NCBI RefSeq assembly: GCF_017315985.1
Contig: NZ_JAFLVR010000018.1
Coordinates: 1 to 64,000 of the forward strand
Length of the DNA stretch: 64,000 bases
Direction of reading: 5' to 3'
Origin: Candidatus Enterococcus murrayae
GTDB taxonomy: Bacteria; Bacillota; Bacilli; Lactobacillales; Enterococcaceae
Position numbers and translations under genes: made by a program
Notes under the pieces: generated by a model
Database searches by the model: none
Told to the model about the DNA's origin: nothing
The model's input: the letters and a program-made list of their open reading frames with translations, nothing else
Part shown: positions 1 through 7,738 of the stretch, piece after piece
Position numbering within the stretch: the first letter of the stretch is position 1
Layout: every line of letters starts with the position of its first letter

Positions 1-214
1 TGGTATATGACGCTTACAACCAAACAACTTCTGTTTTATAGTTAGTAAAGATATTCTTGAAACCGATTTCTAAAAATGTTAAGAAAATATTTAAAAATAT
101 AGTATTTCTGAATCAACCGCACAGTATTTTTGGATCAACATTATTCAAGACTATTTTAAGTGAATTTTTTACATGATAAAACAGAGTTACAGACAGAAAA
201 GAGAGGTGAGGAAA

Positions 215-952
215 ATGGTTATAGTAAAGACAATTAACTATTTGAATTCAGATAATGAATCTGACCAAACCATTACTCACTCTGGAATTTCTCTGATCAT
301 CCAGAAAGAGCAAAGTAAAGTAAATGAAAAACCAACTCTATCGTTTTATTTACATTGTTGGACAAACGAAAAGACAAAGTTGCTGACAAAAAATTCTCAA
401 ATATTAGTACTTTGTTTAGACTCTATCTTTCAATGTAAAAACCAAACAGGAAAAAAATTTCAATTACAAGTCACTGAAGGCATTCAACAATTAGCCAATT
501 TACTTTTCGCTTACTATCACTATTTAGTTCAAAGAGGTGTCACTTATCCGGTTGAACAAGGGGTACTAACTTTAGTAGATCTCATTTTAAATATGAATCA
601 TGATGTTTTTCAAACGGATAGTGGCGATGATTATGCGGCGGTTATTCAATACATGGAGAAAAACATGAATAAAAGGCTTACAGTGACTGATATTCATAAA
701 GAATTGCATTTGAGTAGAGCGACACTAAACCGATTAAGTAGAAAAAATGCAGATATGTCAGTTATGGAATTGTTTCGAGCATTGAAATTATGCAAAGCAG
801 AACGTTTCTTAAAGGAAACATCATTCTCAATTGCTGAAATCAGTAAAATGTTAGGTTTTAAGGATGATAGTTATTTCAATAAAACCTTCAAAAAGTTTTA
901 TGGAATCACTCCATTAGAATTTAGAAGAAAAGCCGGAGGTATCTATCAATGA
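215..952 (+). CDS. AraC-family transcriptional regulator
   Basis: Predicted DNA-binding regulator of about 245 residues. The last 100 or so residues form the double helix-turn-helix domain of the AraC/XylS family: a first helix pair around LTVTDIHKELHLSRATLNRL and a second around SIAEISKMLGFKDDSYFNKT, followed by the family's closing FKKFYGITPLEFRR. The N-terminal half resembles nothing I recognise and probably senses a ligand. I chose the ATG at 215 over the one at 173 because GAGGTGAGGAAA sits just before it. It overlaps the next gene by 4 bases (ATGA), so the two are co-transcribed. It lies in the integrated-element region and may regulate element genes left of the window; its target is unknown. 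Confidence 0.85.
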   Translation: MVIVKTINYLNSDNESDQTITHSGISLIIQKEQSKVNEKPTLSFYLHCWTNEKTKLLTKNSQILVLCLDSIFQCKNQTGKKFQLQVTEGIQQLANLLFAYYHYLVQRGVTYPVEQGVLTLVDLILNMNHDVFQTDSGDDYAAVIQYMEKNMNKRLTVTDIHKELHLSRATLNRLSRKNADMSVMELFRALKLCKAERFLKETSFSIAEISKMLGFKDDSYFNKTFKKFYGITPLEFRRKAGGIYQ

Positions 953-1389
953 AACAGAGTGAGAAAGATCAAATTTATCATCAAATGACGATGGTTTTAA
1001 CTGAAATTCAGCGATTATTGAACATTTATGAAGGATTAAAAGTTCATGTGTTTGAGGAAAGTAACGTTGAGGTATCGATAGAATCAGTCAATACGTCAAA
1101 AGAAAACAAGCTTTTTGCGAAAGAAATTGAGAATCAAAAGTATTTCAGTGATCGAAAAATTGGTAGGTCTGGCTATGACTACCAGATTATTGCATTAACA
1201 ATTGCCTCATTACTAAAAGAAAGTGGTCGACCATTATCATCAAAGGAAATACATGAAGATCTCTCAAAAAAAGGATATGTTCTCACTCGTTCAAATCTAA
1301 CAAATAATATTCTAAGAAAAATAAACTTGGATAAAAGAATCAATGTCGAAAGAGCTTATCGTGGCTATTGGCAGTACCGACTGATTTAG
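949..1389 (+). CDS. Small protein with C-terminal winged-helix-like region
   Basis: A 146-residue protein of unknown function, translationally coupled to the AraC-type regulator by a 4-base overlap; its ribosome site (GGAGGT) lies inside the end of that gene. The first 45 residues are helical and could form a coiled coil. The last 70 residues look like a winged helix: a helix around IIALTIASLLKESGRPLS, then SSKEIHEDLSKKGYVLTRSN and a basic tail ending RGYWQYRLI. A role as a DNA-binding partner of the AraC regulator is inference from the coupling. I do not recognise the family. Confidence 0.6.
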   Translation: MKQSEKDQIYHQMTMVLTEIQRLLNIYEGLKVHVFEESNVEVSIESVNTSKENKLFAKEIENQKYFSDRKIGRSGYDYQIIALTIASLLKESGRPLSSKEIHEDLSKKGYVLTRSNLTNNILRKINLDKRINVERAYRGYWQYRLI

Positions 1390-1647
1390 TAAATCAATTT
1401 AGAGCATTTCATTTTTTCCTGAAAGCATCTAAGTTTTGGTTGTTTCCAGGAGTATGTGATTTTACTCTATAAAAATTTCAGTACTTTTGATTTTTGACAA
1501 AAAGTACTTTGTTCCTTGAAAACAGAATATTTTTAGCAAATGTGAAGGTACTAGTGTATCTGATCGTGGAACACGGTTTACTGGGACATTAGATACTTAA
1601 ATTACATGTAAAAAGGGCTTACTTTTAAAACCTTAATGGTAACTATA

Positions 1648-1668
1648 ACCAACTTTACTGTAATCACG
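1648..1668 (+). repeat. Imperfect direct repeat, left copy
   Basis: ACCAAC-TTTACTGTNNTCACG here matches 3576-3598, which reads ACCAACGTTTTACTGTCGTCACG, apart from a 2-base gap and two substitutions. The pair brackets xis-int module 1. They could be integrase arm sites or old attachment cores. Confidence 0.4.
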
Positions 1669-1836
1669 TTTGCCAAAAATAAAATACCATTTGTTAGGTA
1701 CGTTGGTTTTTGAACGAGCTATTACACACTTACGCCATGACGATGATTGATTCATACGAGCGATTTATGAGTGATGTAAAATCTAGATATATTTAGATGC
1801 CAAGACTTTCAAAATAATAATGATACTTCTGTAAAG

Positions 1837-1854
1837 CCCGGCGTAAACTGCGGG
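1837..1854 (+). ncRNA. Conserved leader hairpin, copy 1
   Basis: Stem CCCG/CGGG closes a loop GCGTAAACTG. It is preceded by AATGATACTTCTGTAAAG and followed by GAGGTGGAATTCCTATG. The second copy at 5844-5861 keeps the flanks and loop but has stem CTCC/GGAG, so the pairing survives while the bases change. Confidence 0.45.
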
Positions 1855-1987
1855 GAGGTGGAATTCCTATGTGCCCTAATACTGTATGAGGGAGCCTAAC
1901 AAATGAAGCTTACTTTTCGTTAACTGACGAAATACTCAATGATACTTACGTAGATTAAAAAAATACAAAACTAAGGAGTGTGAGAAA

Positions 1988-2284
1988 ATCAGTCCAGATA
2001 GTAAAGAAACGAAAATTTTGAATAAGCTAATCATGATTTTAGATGATTATACAAAAACGCTCCTGAATATAAATAAATTACCTTTAGTATTAACGAACGA
2101 AGATTTAAAGAGACAGTTTCAAGTCAGTGACAGTACGCTAAACAGATTAGTTAAACTATCTGATTTTCCTAACTGTTGGTATGGCATTCGCGGTCACTAC
2201 TCAAGGGACCAGGTGATCGAATGGTACCAAAAGAATGATTATGAAGATTTCAAAGAAAAAATGCGGTTATTACGTTCTGTATAA
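1988..2284 (+). CDS. Excisionase-like HTH protein, module 1
   Basis: Small DNA-binding protein of 88 to 98 residues, just upstream of an integrase, with the layout of an excisionase (recombination directionality factor). The core around LTNEDLKRQFQVSDSTLNRLVKLSDFP resembles the AlpA/MerR-like winged helix of Xis proteins and ends with a WYQKN segment. The start is unclear. A TTG at 2018 has no ribosome site, whereas the good site AAGGAGTG at 1973-1980 is 7 bases before an in-frame ATC at 1988, with an open frame between. I list the longer form; ATC would be a rare start or a mutated ATG. Confidence 0.6.
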   Translation: MSPDSKETKILNKLIMILDDYTKTLLNINKLPLVLTNEDLKRQFQVSDSTLNRLVKLSDFPNCWYGIRGHYSRDQVIEWYQKNDYEDFKEKMRLLRSV

Positions 2285-2313
2285 CCTTCAAAATTGAAAG
2301 GAGATGCTCTATA

Positions 2314-3570
2314 ATGGGAAGCATAGAGAATATAGTAAGAATGATTTTGCTTTCCAGCAGTCTCCTTCAAACAGAGGAGGAAACCGTAGTGGTGGAAACA
2401 AAGGATCGTTTTAAAAAACATACTAGTGCTACTGGTGTGGTTACCTGGTACTTTCAAGCATTTCGAACAACACGAAGAGGATTCAAAACAAAAAGAGAGG
2501 CACAATTAGCATTTCTTGAGTTAAAGAAAAATCGCCAAAACAAAAAGAAGTTTGTTAATTCAAATGAAAAGTTTTCGGTCGTTGCAGATCAATGGTTTAA
2601 GTATTACAAATCTTTGAGAGAACAAAAGGCCAGCACCTATGACAAGCGTCAAAACTTGATTGTTGTTCTTAAACGATGGATTGGTGAGAAGAAGCTAGTT
2701 GAATTAACACCGGACTTTTTAGAAGAGTTGATGTTTTCTTTGAAGGAAAAAGGGATTGATGGTATTTCTCAAGGGTATTCAAAAAACTCCCTGTATTCAT
2801 TAAGACAGACGTTGAACATGATTTTCAAATACTGTTTGAAACGAGAAATATTGAATGACAACCCATTGACGAATATTCGAATGCCTAAGTATCAAAAGAG
2901 TGTAAGTGAATTAAAAGAAACGTTGAATTCTTTGGATCAGAAATATCTTACGATCGACGAGCTCAGAACATTGTTGAATTATTCTATTATTCATGAAGAG
3001 TTACCGCTATCGACACTTTTTCATGTTCTGTTTTATACAGGATGTCGAATAAGTGAGGCACTGGCTTTACAAGTCGAAGATATCGATTTTGAAAACAACG
3101 AGATTCTTTTTTACAAACAAACATCTGTAAGAGGGAAGCAAATGGATTTTAAAATCGAAACGACAAAATCGATTAGTTCAGTAAGAAGAGTAGTAGTAAC
3201 AGATTTAGTGATGGAGAAGCTTCGGCAACTTATTACAGCTCTTGATGGTATGCGTTCACAGTTTGTTTTTCGATCAAAAGAGAATTATCTTTTTGTTTAT
3301 CTAGCTCCGTTCAAAAGAGGTATCCCATACCGTAGAGACTACGTAAATAATCACATCAAACGTTGTGTTGAACGTTGTGGAATTAACAAACCTTTTCATA
3401 CACATCTTACCCGACACACGATGGCTAGTTTAGTTGCTGAGCATTGTAGTTGGGAAGTTTTGAAAGGAAGATTTGGGCACGCGGATAAGTCAACTTCGGA
3501 GATTTATCGCCATCTTACGTCGGATGAAAAATTGAAACCATTGAAGGCATTTGAAGCGTTAGAAAATTAG
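2314..3570 (+). CDS. int: Tyrosine recombinase/integrase, module 1
   Basis: Site-specific recombinase of about 418 residues, the usual length for integrases of conjugative elements and phages. Order: an arm-type DNA-binding N-terminus (TWYFQAFRTTRRGFKTKREA), a SAM-like core-binding domain, and a C-terminal catalytic domain. Catalytic residues visible are R in TGCRISEAL, HLTRH (H-x-x-R), H in GRFGHADKST, and the nucleophile Y in SEIYRHLT. The ATG at 2314 has AAAGGAGA upstream; a second possible start is GTG 2389 behind GAGGAGGAAA, which would give 393 residues starting closer to the domain. It follows the excisionase-like gene by 29 bases. No intact partner att site is evident. Confidence 0.9.
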   Translation: MGSIENIVRMILLSSSLLQTEEETVVVETKDRFKKHTSATGVVTWYFQAFRTTRRGFKTKREAQLAFLELKKNRQNKKKFVNSNEKFSVVADQWFKYYKSLREQKASTYDKRQNLIVVLKRWIGEKKLVELTPDFLEELMFSLKEKGIDGISQGYSKNSLYSLRQTLNMIFKYCLKREILNDNPLTNIRMPKYQKSVSELKETLNSLDQKYLTIDELRTLLNYSIIHEELPLSTLFHVLFYTGCRISEALALQVEDIDFENNEILFYKQTSVRGKQMDFKIETTKSISSVRRVVVTDLVMEKLRQLITALDGMRSQFVFRSKENYLFVYLAPFKRGIPYRRDYVNNHIKRCVERCGINKPFHTHLTRHTMASLVAEHCSWEVLKGRFGHADKSTSEIYRHLTSDEKLKPLKAFEALEN

Positions 3571-3927
3571 AAAAAACCAACGTTTTACTGTCGTCACGAT
3601 GTAGTCAACACAAAATAAAAGGCTTTATACCAATAAAAAAGTGGCTTTTCATTAGAACAAAGAAATCAAAAATTAAAACGCTAAGCTATCTTTTTTTTTA
3701 GATCTTGAGAAAACCCCTACATGTTAATTGTTTTTTTAAGTTCTTTATTCAGATAAAGATTTTCTACTCAATTATTCTAGATTGTATCGTTTTCAGTACC
3801 ATGGACAACCCGGAAAATTTTTTAAACTCCTAAGTTGATTATTAAAGATAATGTAGGCTTTATATCAAATACGGAGTAATTATTTTTAGTATTTAATTTC
3901 TGTAAAACAACAAACTGGAGATTACTG
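3571..3927. other. AT-rich intergenic region after integrase 1
   Basis: About 360 bases with no gene. It begins with a direct-repeat copy (3576-3598) and contains AAAAACCAACGT at 3572-3583, the exact reverse complement of ACGTTGGTTTTT at 1700-1711. A T-rich run near 3690 could end transcription, but no strong hairpin precedes it. Confidence 0.4.
3576..3598 (+). repeat. Imperfect direct repeat, right copy
   Basis: Partner of the repeat at 1648-1668; it lies 6 bases after the integrase stop codon, where attachment or arm sites often sit. Confidence 0.4.
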
Positions 3928-5457
3928 ATGAACAATAATTTAGAGATAGTGTTTAATCAATACAATGACTTCTTTCAAACTGGTTCTCATATTAGAACAT
4001 ATCAAACGGCCTTGAGAGTTTTGAAAACTGGTTTTAATAACTTGGAAGATTTTCAAAAAAAAATAAATGAGTATGAAAGCGAAGAATTAAGGCAAAAATT
4101 TATAGATGATTATCAAAATCTTAACTCCCTATTAGATTTTGAACAACCGAGGTCAATTTTCTTATCTGTTATCTATATTACTATTGTTCTTGATTCAATT
4201 GGTGATGACTTTTTTGTTGAGATTGATATTGAGAGAAGGACACTACTTCAAATTGTTCTCTCAATAGTGATGTATGTTTTATTTTTGCAAAACTACAAGA
4301 ATAATGAGAAAACACTCTCGAAAAAAGCGAAGAAATCTGTATTTGATAGGGAGGATTATCTTGTAGGTATAGAAGAAATCAAAAAAGTATGTTGGTCAAT
4401 TCAATATGATGACTTTGAGAAATTTATCGATTTGTTCTCATTTGATTTTGAAAATAAAGGAATAGAGGAATTATATAACGAAAGATTATTCAGATTAGAA
4501 AAATTTATTTTCATTTTATCAATTGAGGAGTTTGTTGAGTATATTCTATTTCAAATTGAGTCTATTTATCGTACTCGCAGTATTGAAAAAGAGTTCTCAA
4601 AATATCAAAACAGAAAAGGTCTAGGATTCGAAAAATTAGTTTATAATTTATCAGTATCGTCTGGTTTATTTGATGAAATTGCACATTCCGTAAAATATTA
4701 TCCATTCAAAAATAAGGTTGCTGAAATAGATATTATTATTAAGGATGAAGATTATCTTACTATTATTGAATGTAAATCAGGAACAATAGAACTGAAGAGT
4801 TCCTCAAATGATAATGAAGTAAAACAAAAGATAAATAATAAGGTAAAAAAAGCGTATCGAACTCTTGAAAATGCATATGATTATATTTGTTCGAATGAGA
4901 CGTACAAGTTTATAAACGATACCGTTACTTTTAAAGGGGAAAGTAAGTCTATTGAACCATTATGTCTGCACCTTTCTATGTATCCAATCGATTCTTTATC
5001 TTCGAATATCCATGTTCTAAATGATAAATATATTGGTTCAAATAATAATCCAAAGATTACTATGTCTTTTGAACATTTCTTAGCGATTTTAATTGAGTGT
5101 AGAATTAGTGATTCTATTTCCATAACTAAATATTTAAAAAAGAGGAAAGAATACATTTTAGCAAATCCAAAAGTTAGTATGGATATTAATGAACTGGATT
5201 TGTACGCACAAATAGCTAATGTGAATGGGAAGTCTTTGTTGACGGAATCATCCGAGAAGAGTCTGTTGGATTCTTTTTCAGAAGATGTAAATATATTCAC
5301 TTCATTTAAGGATGCAAATGGAAATGAGTATCGACCAGCGTATAATATGATAAAGAGTTTGGACAGTGTACTACTACCATGGGTGCTAGATTTTGATTTT
5401 GGTTTGAACAAGAGGTTTCTATCTTATTTTAAAAGGTTTATTTTATCTGAACATTAA
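3928..5457 (+). CDS. Predicted PD-(D/E)XK nuclease-fold protein, element cargo
   Basis: A 509-residue protein between two integrase modules. Residues about 230-290 carry the signature of a restriction-endonuclease-like fold: GLGFEKLV (E235), EIDIII (D268), then IIECKSG (E281, K283) after a short strand-turn-strand. Two hydrophobic stretches at roughly 77-90 and 106-121 could contact or span the membrane. The rest is acidic, lysine-rich and unrecognised. It has its own ribosome site (CTGGAG) and low GC like its surroundings, and is followed by a strong terminator. Cargo of this type in integrative elements is often anti-phage or otherwise DNA-targeting; that role is inference, as is nuclease activity. 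Confidence 0.6.
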   Translation: MNNNLEIVFNQYNDFFQTGSHIRTYQTALRVLKTGFNNLEDFQKKINEYESEELRQKFIDDYQNLNSLLDFEQPRSIFLSVIYITIVLDSIGDDFFVEIDIERRTLLQIVLSIVMYVLFLQNYKNNEKTLSKKAKKSVFDREDYLVGIEEIKKVCWSIQYDDFEKFIDLFSFDFENKGIEELYNERLFRLEKFIFILSIEEFVEYILFQIESIYRTRSIEKEFSKYQNRKGLGFEKLVYNLSVSSGLFDEIAHSVKYYPFKNKVAEIDIIIKDEDYLTIIECKSGTIELKSSSNDNEVKQKINNKVKKAYRTLENAYDYICSNETYKFINDTVTFKGESKSIEPLCLHLSMYPIDSLSSNIHVLNDKYIGSNNNPKITMSFEHFLAILIECRISDSISITKYLKKRKEYILANPKVSMDINELDLYAQIANVNGKSLLTESSEKSLLDSFSEDVNIFTSFKDANGNEYRPAYNMIKSLDSVLLPWVLDFDFGLNKRFLSYFKRFILSEH

Positions 5458-5595
5458 TAGAGTTAATTGGATAGAAAAGGATGAAGTATAATTTGAAGAC
5501 AGGCGAAAAACTGAGAACGACAAAAAAGTTAGGGAAACTGTTTTAAATGTTAACTCATTGATAATGCTGATTTTTTAATAATTGAATCAAGATTG

Positions 5596-5642
5596 AAAGC
5601 AAACATTTCGAAACTTAATGGTTTCAAAATGTTTGCTTTTAA
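5596..5642 (+). terminator. Rho-independent terminator after the nuclease-like gene
   Basis: A 19-base inverted repeat (AAAGCAAACATTTCGAAAC with its partner at 5621-5639, one internal mismatch) around a 6-base loop, ending in TTTT. Confidence 0.85.
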
Positions 5643-5843
5643 CTATTTATTTAGTGAAGGCGAAAATAATGCCCTTTGCTCCTTGAAAAATGAATATCAC
5701 ACTTTTAAATTAAATGATCTGTCATTTGAGCTATTCTGTAGTTACGCCATGACCTTTGATAGCGACCACTGACTAACATAAAACTTGATTTGGATAATTG
5801 AGTTGCAATGACGATGACTGAATATAATGATACTTCCGCAAGG

Positions 5844-5861
5844 CTCCCGTAGACTGAGGAG
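5844..5861 (+). ncRNA. Conserved leader hairpin, copy 2
   Basis: Stem CTCC/GGAG closes CGTAGACTGA. Flanks ATAATGATACTTCCGCAAGG and GAGGTGAAAAACCTATG match copy 1 at 1837-1854, and the stem differs by paired changes. Confidence 0.45.
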
Positions 5862-5992
5862 AGGTGAAAAACCTATGAGCTTTATCTAAAGCGATTTAAA
5901 AGTGAAAAAAGTATTTTTAATTAAAGCAAGTGCTGCAAAATTTAATGATGTCTTATTACTAGTGGTTAGATAATACTAGGTGGTGATAGTTT

Positions 5993-6244
5993 TTGATTAA
6001 TAACGTAATAACTAAGCAAGACCTCAATGATTTAAAAGTAAATATTGTTAAGGAAATATTGGTGGCACTCAATTTAAAATTGGAAAACCGATACTTAGCA
6101 AAAAAAGAAACGTGTAAATATTTAAAAATCTCAAATAATACACTTGATAAGTGGATTTTACAGGGTTTACCTGTGCTACGAATTAATGGCGTTTTAAGAT
6201 TTGATCGGGTTGCGATTGATAAGTGGTTAGATGAACGAGTATAA
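5993..6244 (+). CDS. Excisionase-like HTH protein, module 2
   Basis: An 83-residue protein with a C-terminal helix-turn-helix of the MerR/excisionase type: YLAKKETCKYLKISNNTLDK followed by LPVLRINGVLRFDRVAIDKW, the classic Xis wing and closing helix. The start is TTG 5993, supported by AGGTGGTGA eight bases upstream. Its 3' end lies 46 bases before the favoured start of the integrase, so the two form a xis-int operon. Expected role: directing the neighbouring integrase toward excision. Confidence 0.8.
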   Translation: MINNVITKQDLNDLKVNIVKEILVALNLKLENRYLAKKETCKYLKISNNTLDKWILQGLPVLRINGVLRFDRVAIDKWLDERV

Positions 6245-6290
6245 TAAGTTCATATCATCTTTGACTCGCAATCGAAGGAGATATCAATTC

Positions 6291-7523
6291 ATGAGTATTT
6301 CGAAAACAAAAAATGGCTCATATCGGGTACGAAAAAAATATCCAAAAGATATTGTAAGTCTATTGGAATTGAATAGTGCCTCATATGACAAAATTTTCCC
6401 AACAAGAAAGGAAGCAAAACAGGCAGAGATTGATTTTGAAATTAGAGTTGCCTCTTTACGAGAAAATAAAGAAAACCTTCTCAATAAATCTTCAGGAGAT
6501 ATGCTTTTTAAAGTTTTTTTCGAAAATGAATATTGGAGTGACTATAGGGATGGCTTAACTAGTTCTCATCCAACACCTCCTACAGAAGCTACTATTAGAA
6601 ATACTGAAGATATTTTTCGTTTACACTTACTGCCAATGTTTGGAAAATATTCTCTCAACTATTTGAATGAACATAAGCAATTTGTAGTAAAACAAATGAA
6701 TAAGAAGGCCAAGCAGTATGCAAATTTCAAATCAGTGAGAAGCTATTTTATTCAGGTAATGGATTTGGCAGAAGAATACGATTATATCGACTATAACCGA
6801 CTGACAAAGCCACTTAGAAAAATTAAATCTTCAAAAAAAAACCAATTGAAAACATTAAAAAAAGAGGAAGAGAAGTATCTGTGTGAAAGAGACCTCCTAT
6901 TGTGGTTCGGAGCTGTCGAAAAAGACTACGTTGAAGGGCTTTTGAATATTCAAGAATATACATTGTTTTGGACAACTTTTTTTCTATCAGACCGTAAGTC
7001 AGAAAGTTATGCTCTTCAATGGAAGCATATTGATTTAGTTGAAGATCGTATTTATCTTACTCAAGCTCTTGATCGTTATGCAAACGTAAAAGCGACAAAG
7101 GGAAATAAAAAGAGTGTGATAATGATTCCTACTCCTTTAAAAAGGATTTTACTGGACTGGAAAAAATATCAGAAAAAAGAGCTTTTTCAATTTGGTATTA
7201 AACAGAACGGCGAGCAGTTTCTTTTTACTTATACAAATCGTAAGGGAGAAATTAATCAAAGATTGCACACTGACTATTTAAATCGTCGTATGCAAGTGAT
7301 CCATAACCGCCATCCAGAACTAACCAAATGTACACCTCACAAATTACGACATACTTCAGCTACACTAGCTAAAATGAAGGGGATGTCTTTAGAAAAGATT
7401 TCTGAAGGGCTAACTCATTCAGAAATTGCTACTACTAAAGTATATGTCAATGACAATAGTGTTATTGAATTAACTCCAGCTTCTTTTGCATATGATGAAA
7501 TAATGAGTGCCGCAGCAAAATAG
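6291..7523 (+). CDS. int: Tyrosine recombinase/integrase, module 2
   Basis: Site-specific recombinase of 410 residues. The N-terminus (KTKNGSYRVRKKYPKDI) resembles an arm-binding domain, followed by a SAM-like core-binding domain and the catalytic domain with R in SDRKSESYALQW, HKLRH, H in GLTHSEIATT and nucleophile Y in TKVYVND. I chose ATG 6291 because CGAAGGAGATATCAATTC precedes it; the ATG at 6231 has no ribosome site and would overlap the excisionase gene. The stop is 91 bases from the 3' end of tRNA-Arg(CCG), the arrangement expected if this enzyme inserted the element into that tRNA. The TGxR box is degenerate (SDRK), but the arginine is kept. Confidence 0.9.
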   Translation: MSISKTKNGSYRVRKKYPKDIVSLLELNSASYDKIFPTRKEAKQAEIDFEIRVASLRENKENLLNKSSGDMLFKVFFENEYWSDYRDGLTSSHPTPPTEATIRNTEDIFRLHLLPMFGKYSLNYLNEHKQFVVKQMNKKAKQYANFKSVRSYFIQVMDLAEEYDYIDYNRLTKPLRKIKSSKKNQLKTLKKEEEKYLCERDLLLWFGAVEKDYVEGLLNIQEYTLFWTTFFLSDRKSESYALQWKHIDLVEDRIYLTQALDRYANVKATKGNKKSVIMIPTPLKRILLDWKKYQKKELFQFGIKQNGEQFLFTYTNRKGEINQRLHTDYLNRRMQVIHNRHPELTKCTPHKLRHTSATLAKMKGMSLEKISEGLTHSEIATTKVYVNDNSVIELTPASFAYDEIMSAAAK

Positions 7524-7554
7524 GTGGGGGAATGGTGGGGAATTTGGTGGGGAT
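7524..7554 (+). repeat. Three GGTGGGG repeats at the element end
   Basis: GTGGGGGAAT, GGTGGGGAAT and GGTGGGGATT occur in tandem immediately after the integrase stop. Short clustered repeats at this place are typical integrase arm-binding sites at an attachment end. Confidence 0.5.
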
Positions 7555-7614
7555 TTCAAAAAAACACCTTCCATCAATAGATGAAAAGTGTCATAAACGC
7601 TACTATAATAACAA

Positions 7615-7686
7615 TGCGCCCTGAGGGAATCGAACCCCCGTCTCAAGAACCGGAATCTTACGTGATATCCACTACACTAAGGGCGC
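7615..7686 (-). tRNA. tRNA-Arg (anticodon CCG)
   Basis: On the minus strand a full cloverleaf is visible: acceptor GCGCCCT/AGGGCGC, a D arm with GTGTAGTGGATATCAC, anticodon stem AAGA/TCTT enclosing TTCCGGT (anticodon CCG), and T arm GGGGGTTCGATTCCC. The discriminator is A and CCA is not encoded. The 3' end faces integrase 2, so it is the probable attachment gene. The copy is intact, so the element end restores the tRNA sequence. Confidence 0.93.
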
Positions 7687-7738
7687 AAGCACGTTTATTA
7701 GTTTAGCATATAATTTTAAAAAAACAAGGGGAAAGTAT

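Larger units (their letters stand above)
1390..1987 (+). other. Long leader before xis-int module 1
   Basis: About 600 bases without a convincing gene. It carries CCTTGAAAA near 1514, the 12-mer TTACGCCATGAC at 1730-1741, ATGACGATGATTGA at 1737-1750 and a small hairpin at 1837-1854. All four have counterparts, in the same order from the 12-mer on, in the leader of the second module (5677-5870). The likely role is a regulatory leader or untranslated RNA controlling the excisionase-integrase pair. Function is not known to me. Confidence 0.5.
5458..5992. other. Intergenic region and leader before xis-int module 2
   Basis: About 535 bases without a gene. It holds the terminator at 5596-5642, then GCTCCTTGAAAA near 5677, TTACGCCATGAC at 5742-5753, ATGACGATGACTGA near 5808 and a hairpin at 5844-5861. 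The last four elements match the leader of module 1. Confidence 0.5.

Noticed and set aside
1861-1900. ATG-initiated short peptide after leader hairpin 1 as a real gene
   Set aside because: The GAGGTGGAATTCCTATG context resembles a ribosome site, but the frames that follow are very short and differ between the two leader copies, so a leader peptide is possible but unsupported.
3571-3927. A CRISPR array or toxin-antitoxin pair in the element
   Set aside because: No regularly spaced repeats and no paired small genes were found in any gap of the element region.
4881-5411. A 176-residue minus-strand frame inside the nuclease-like gene
   Set aside because: No ribosome site and it lies wholly opposite a gene with good start, motif and terminator.
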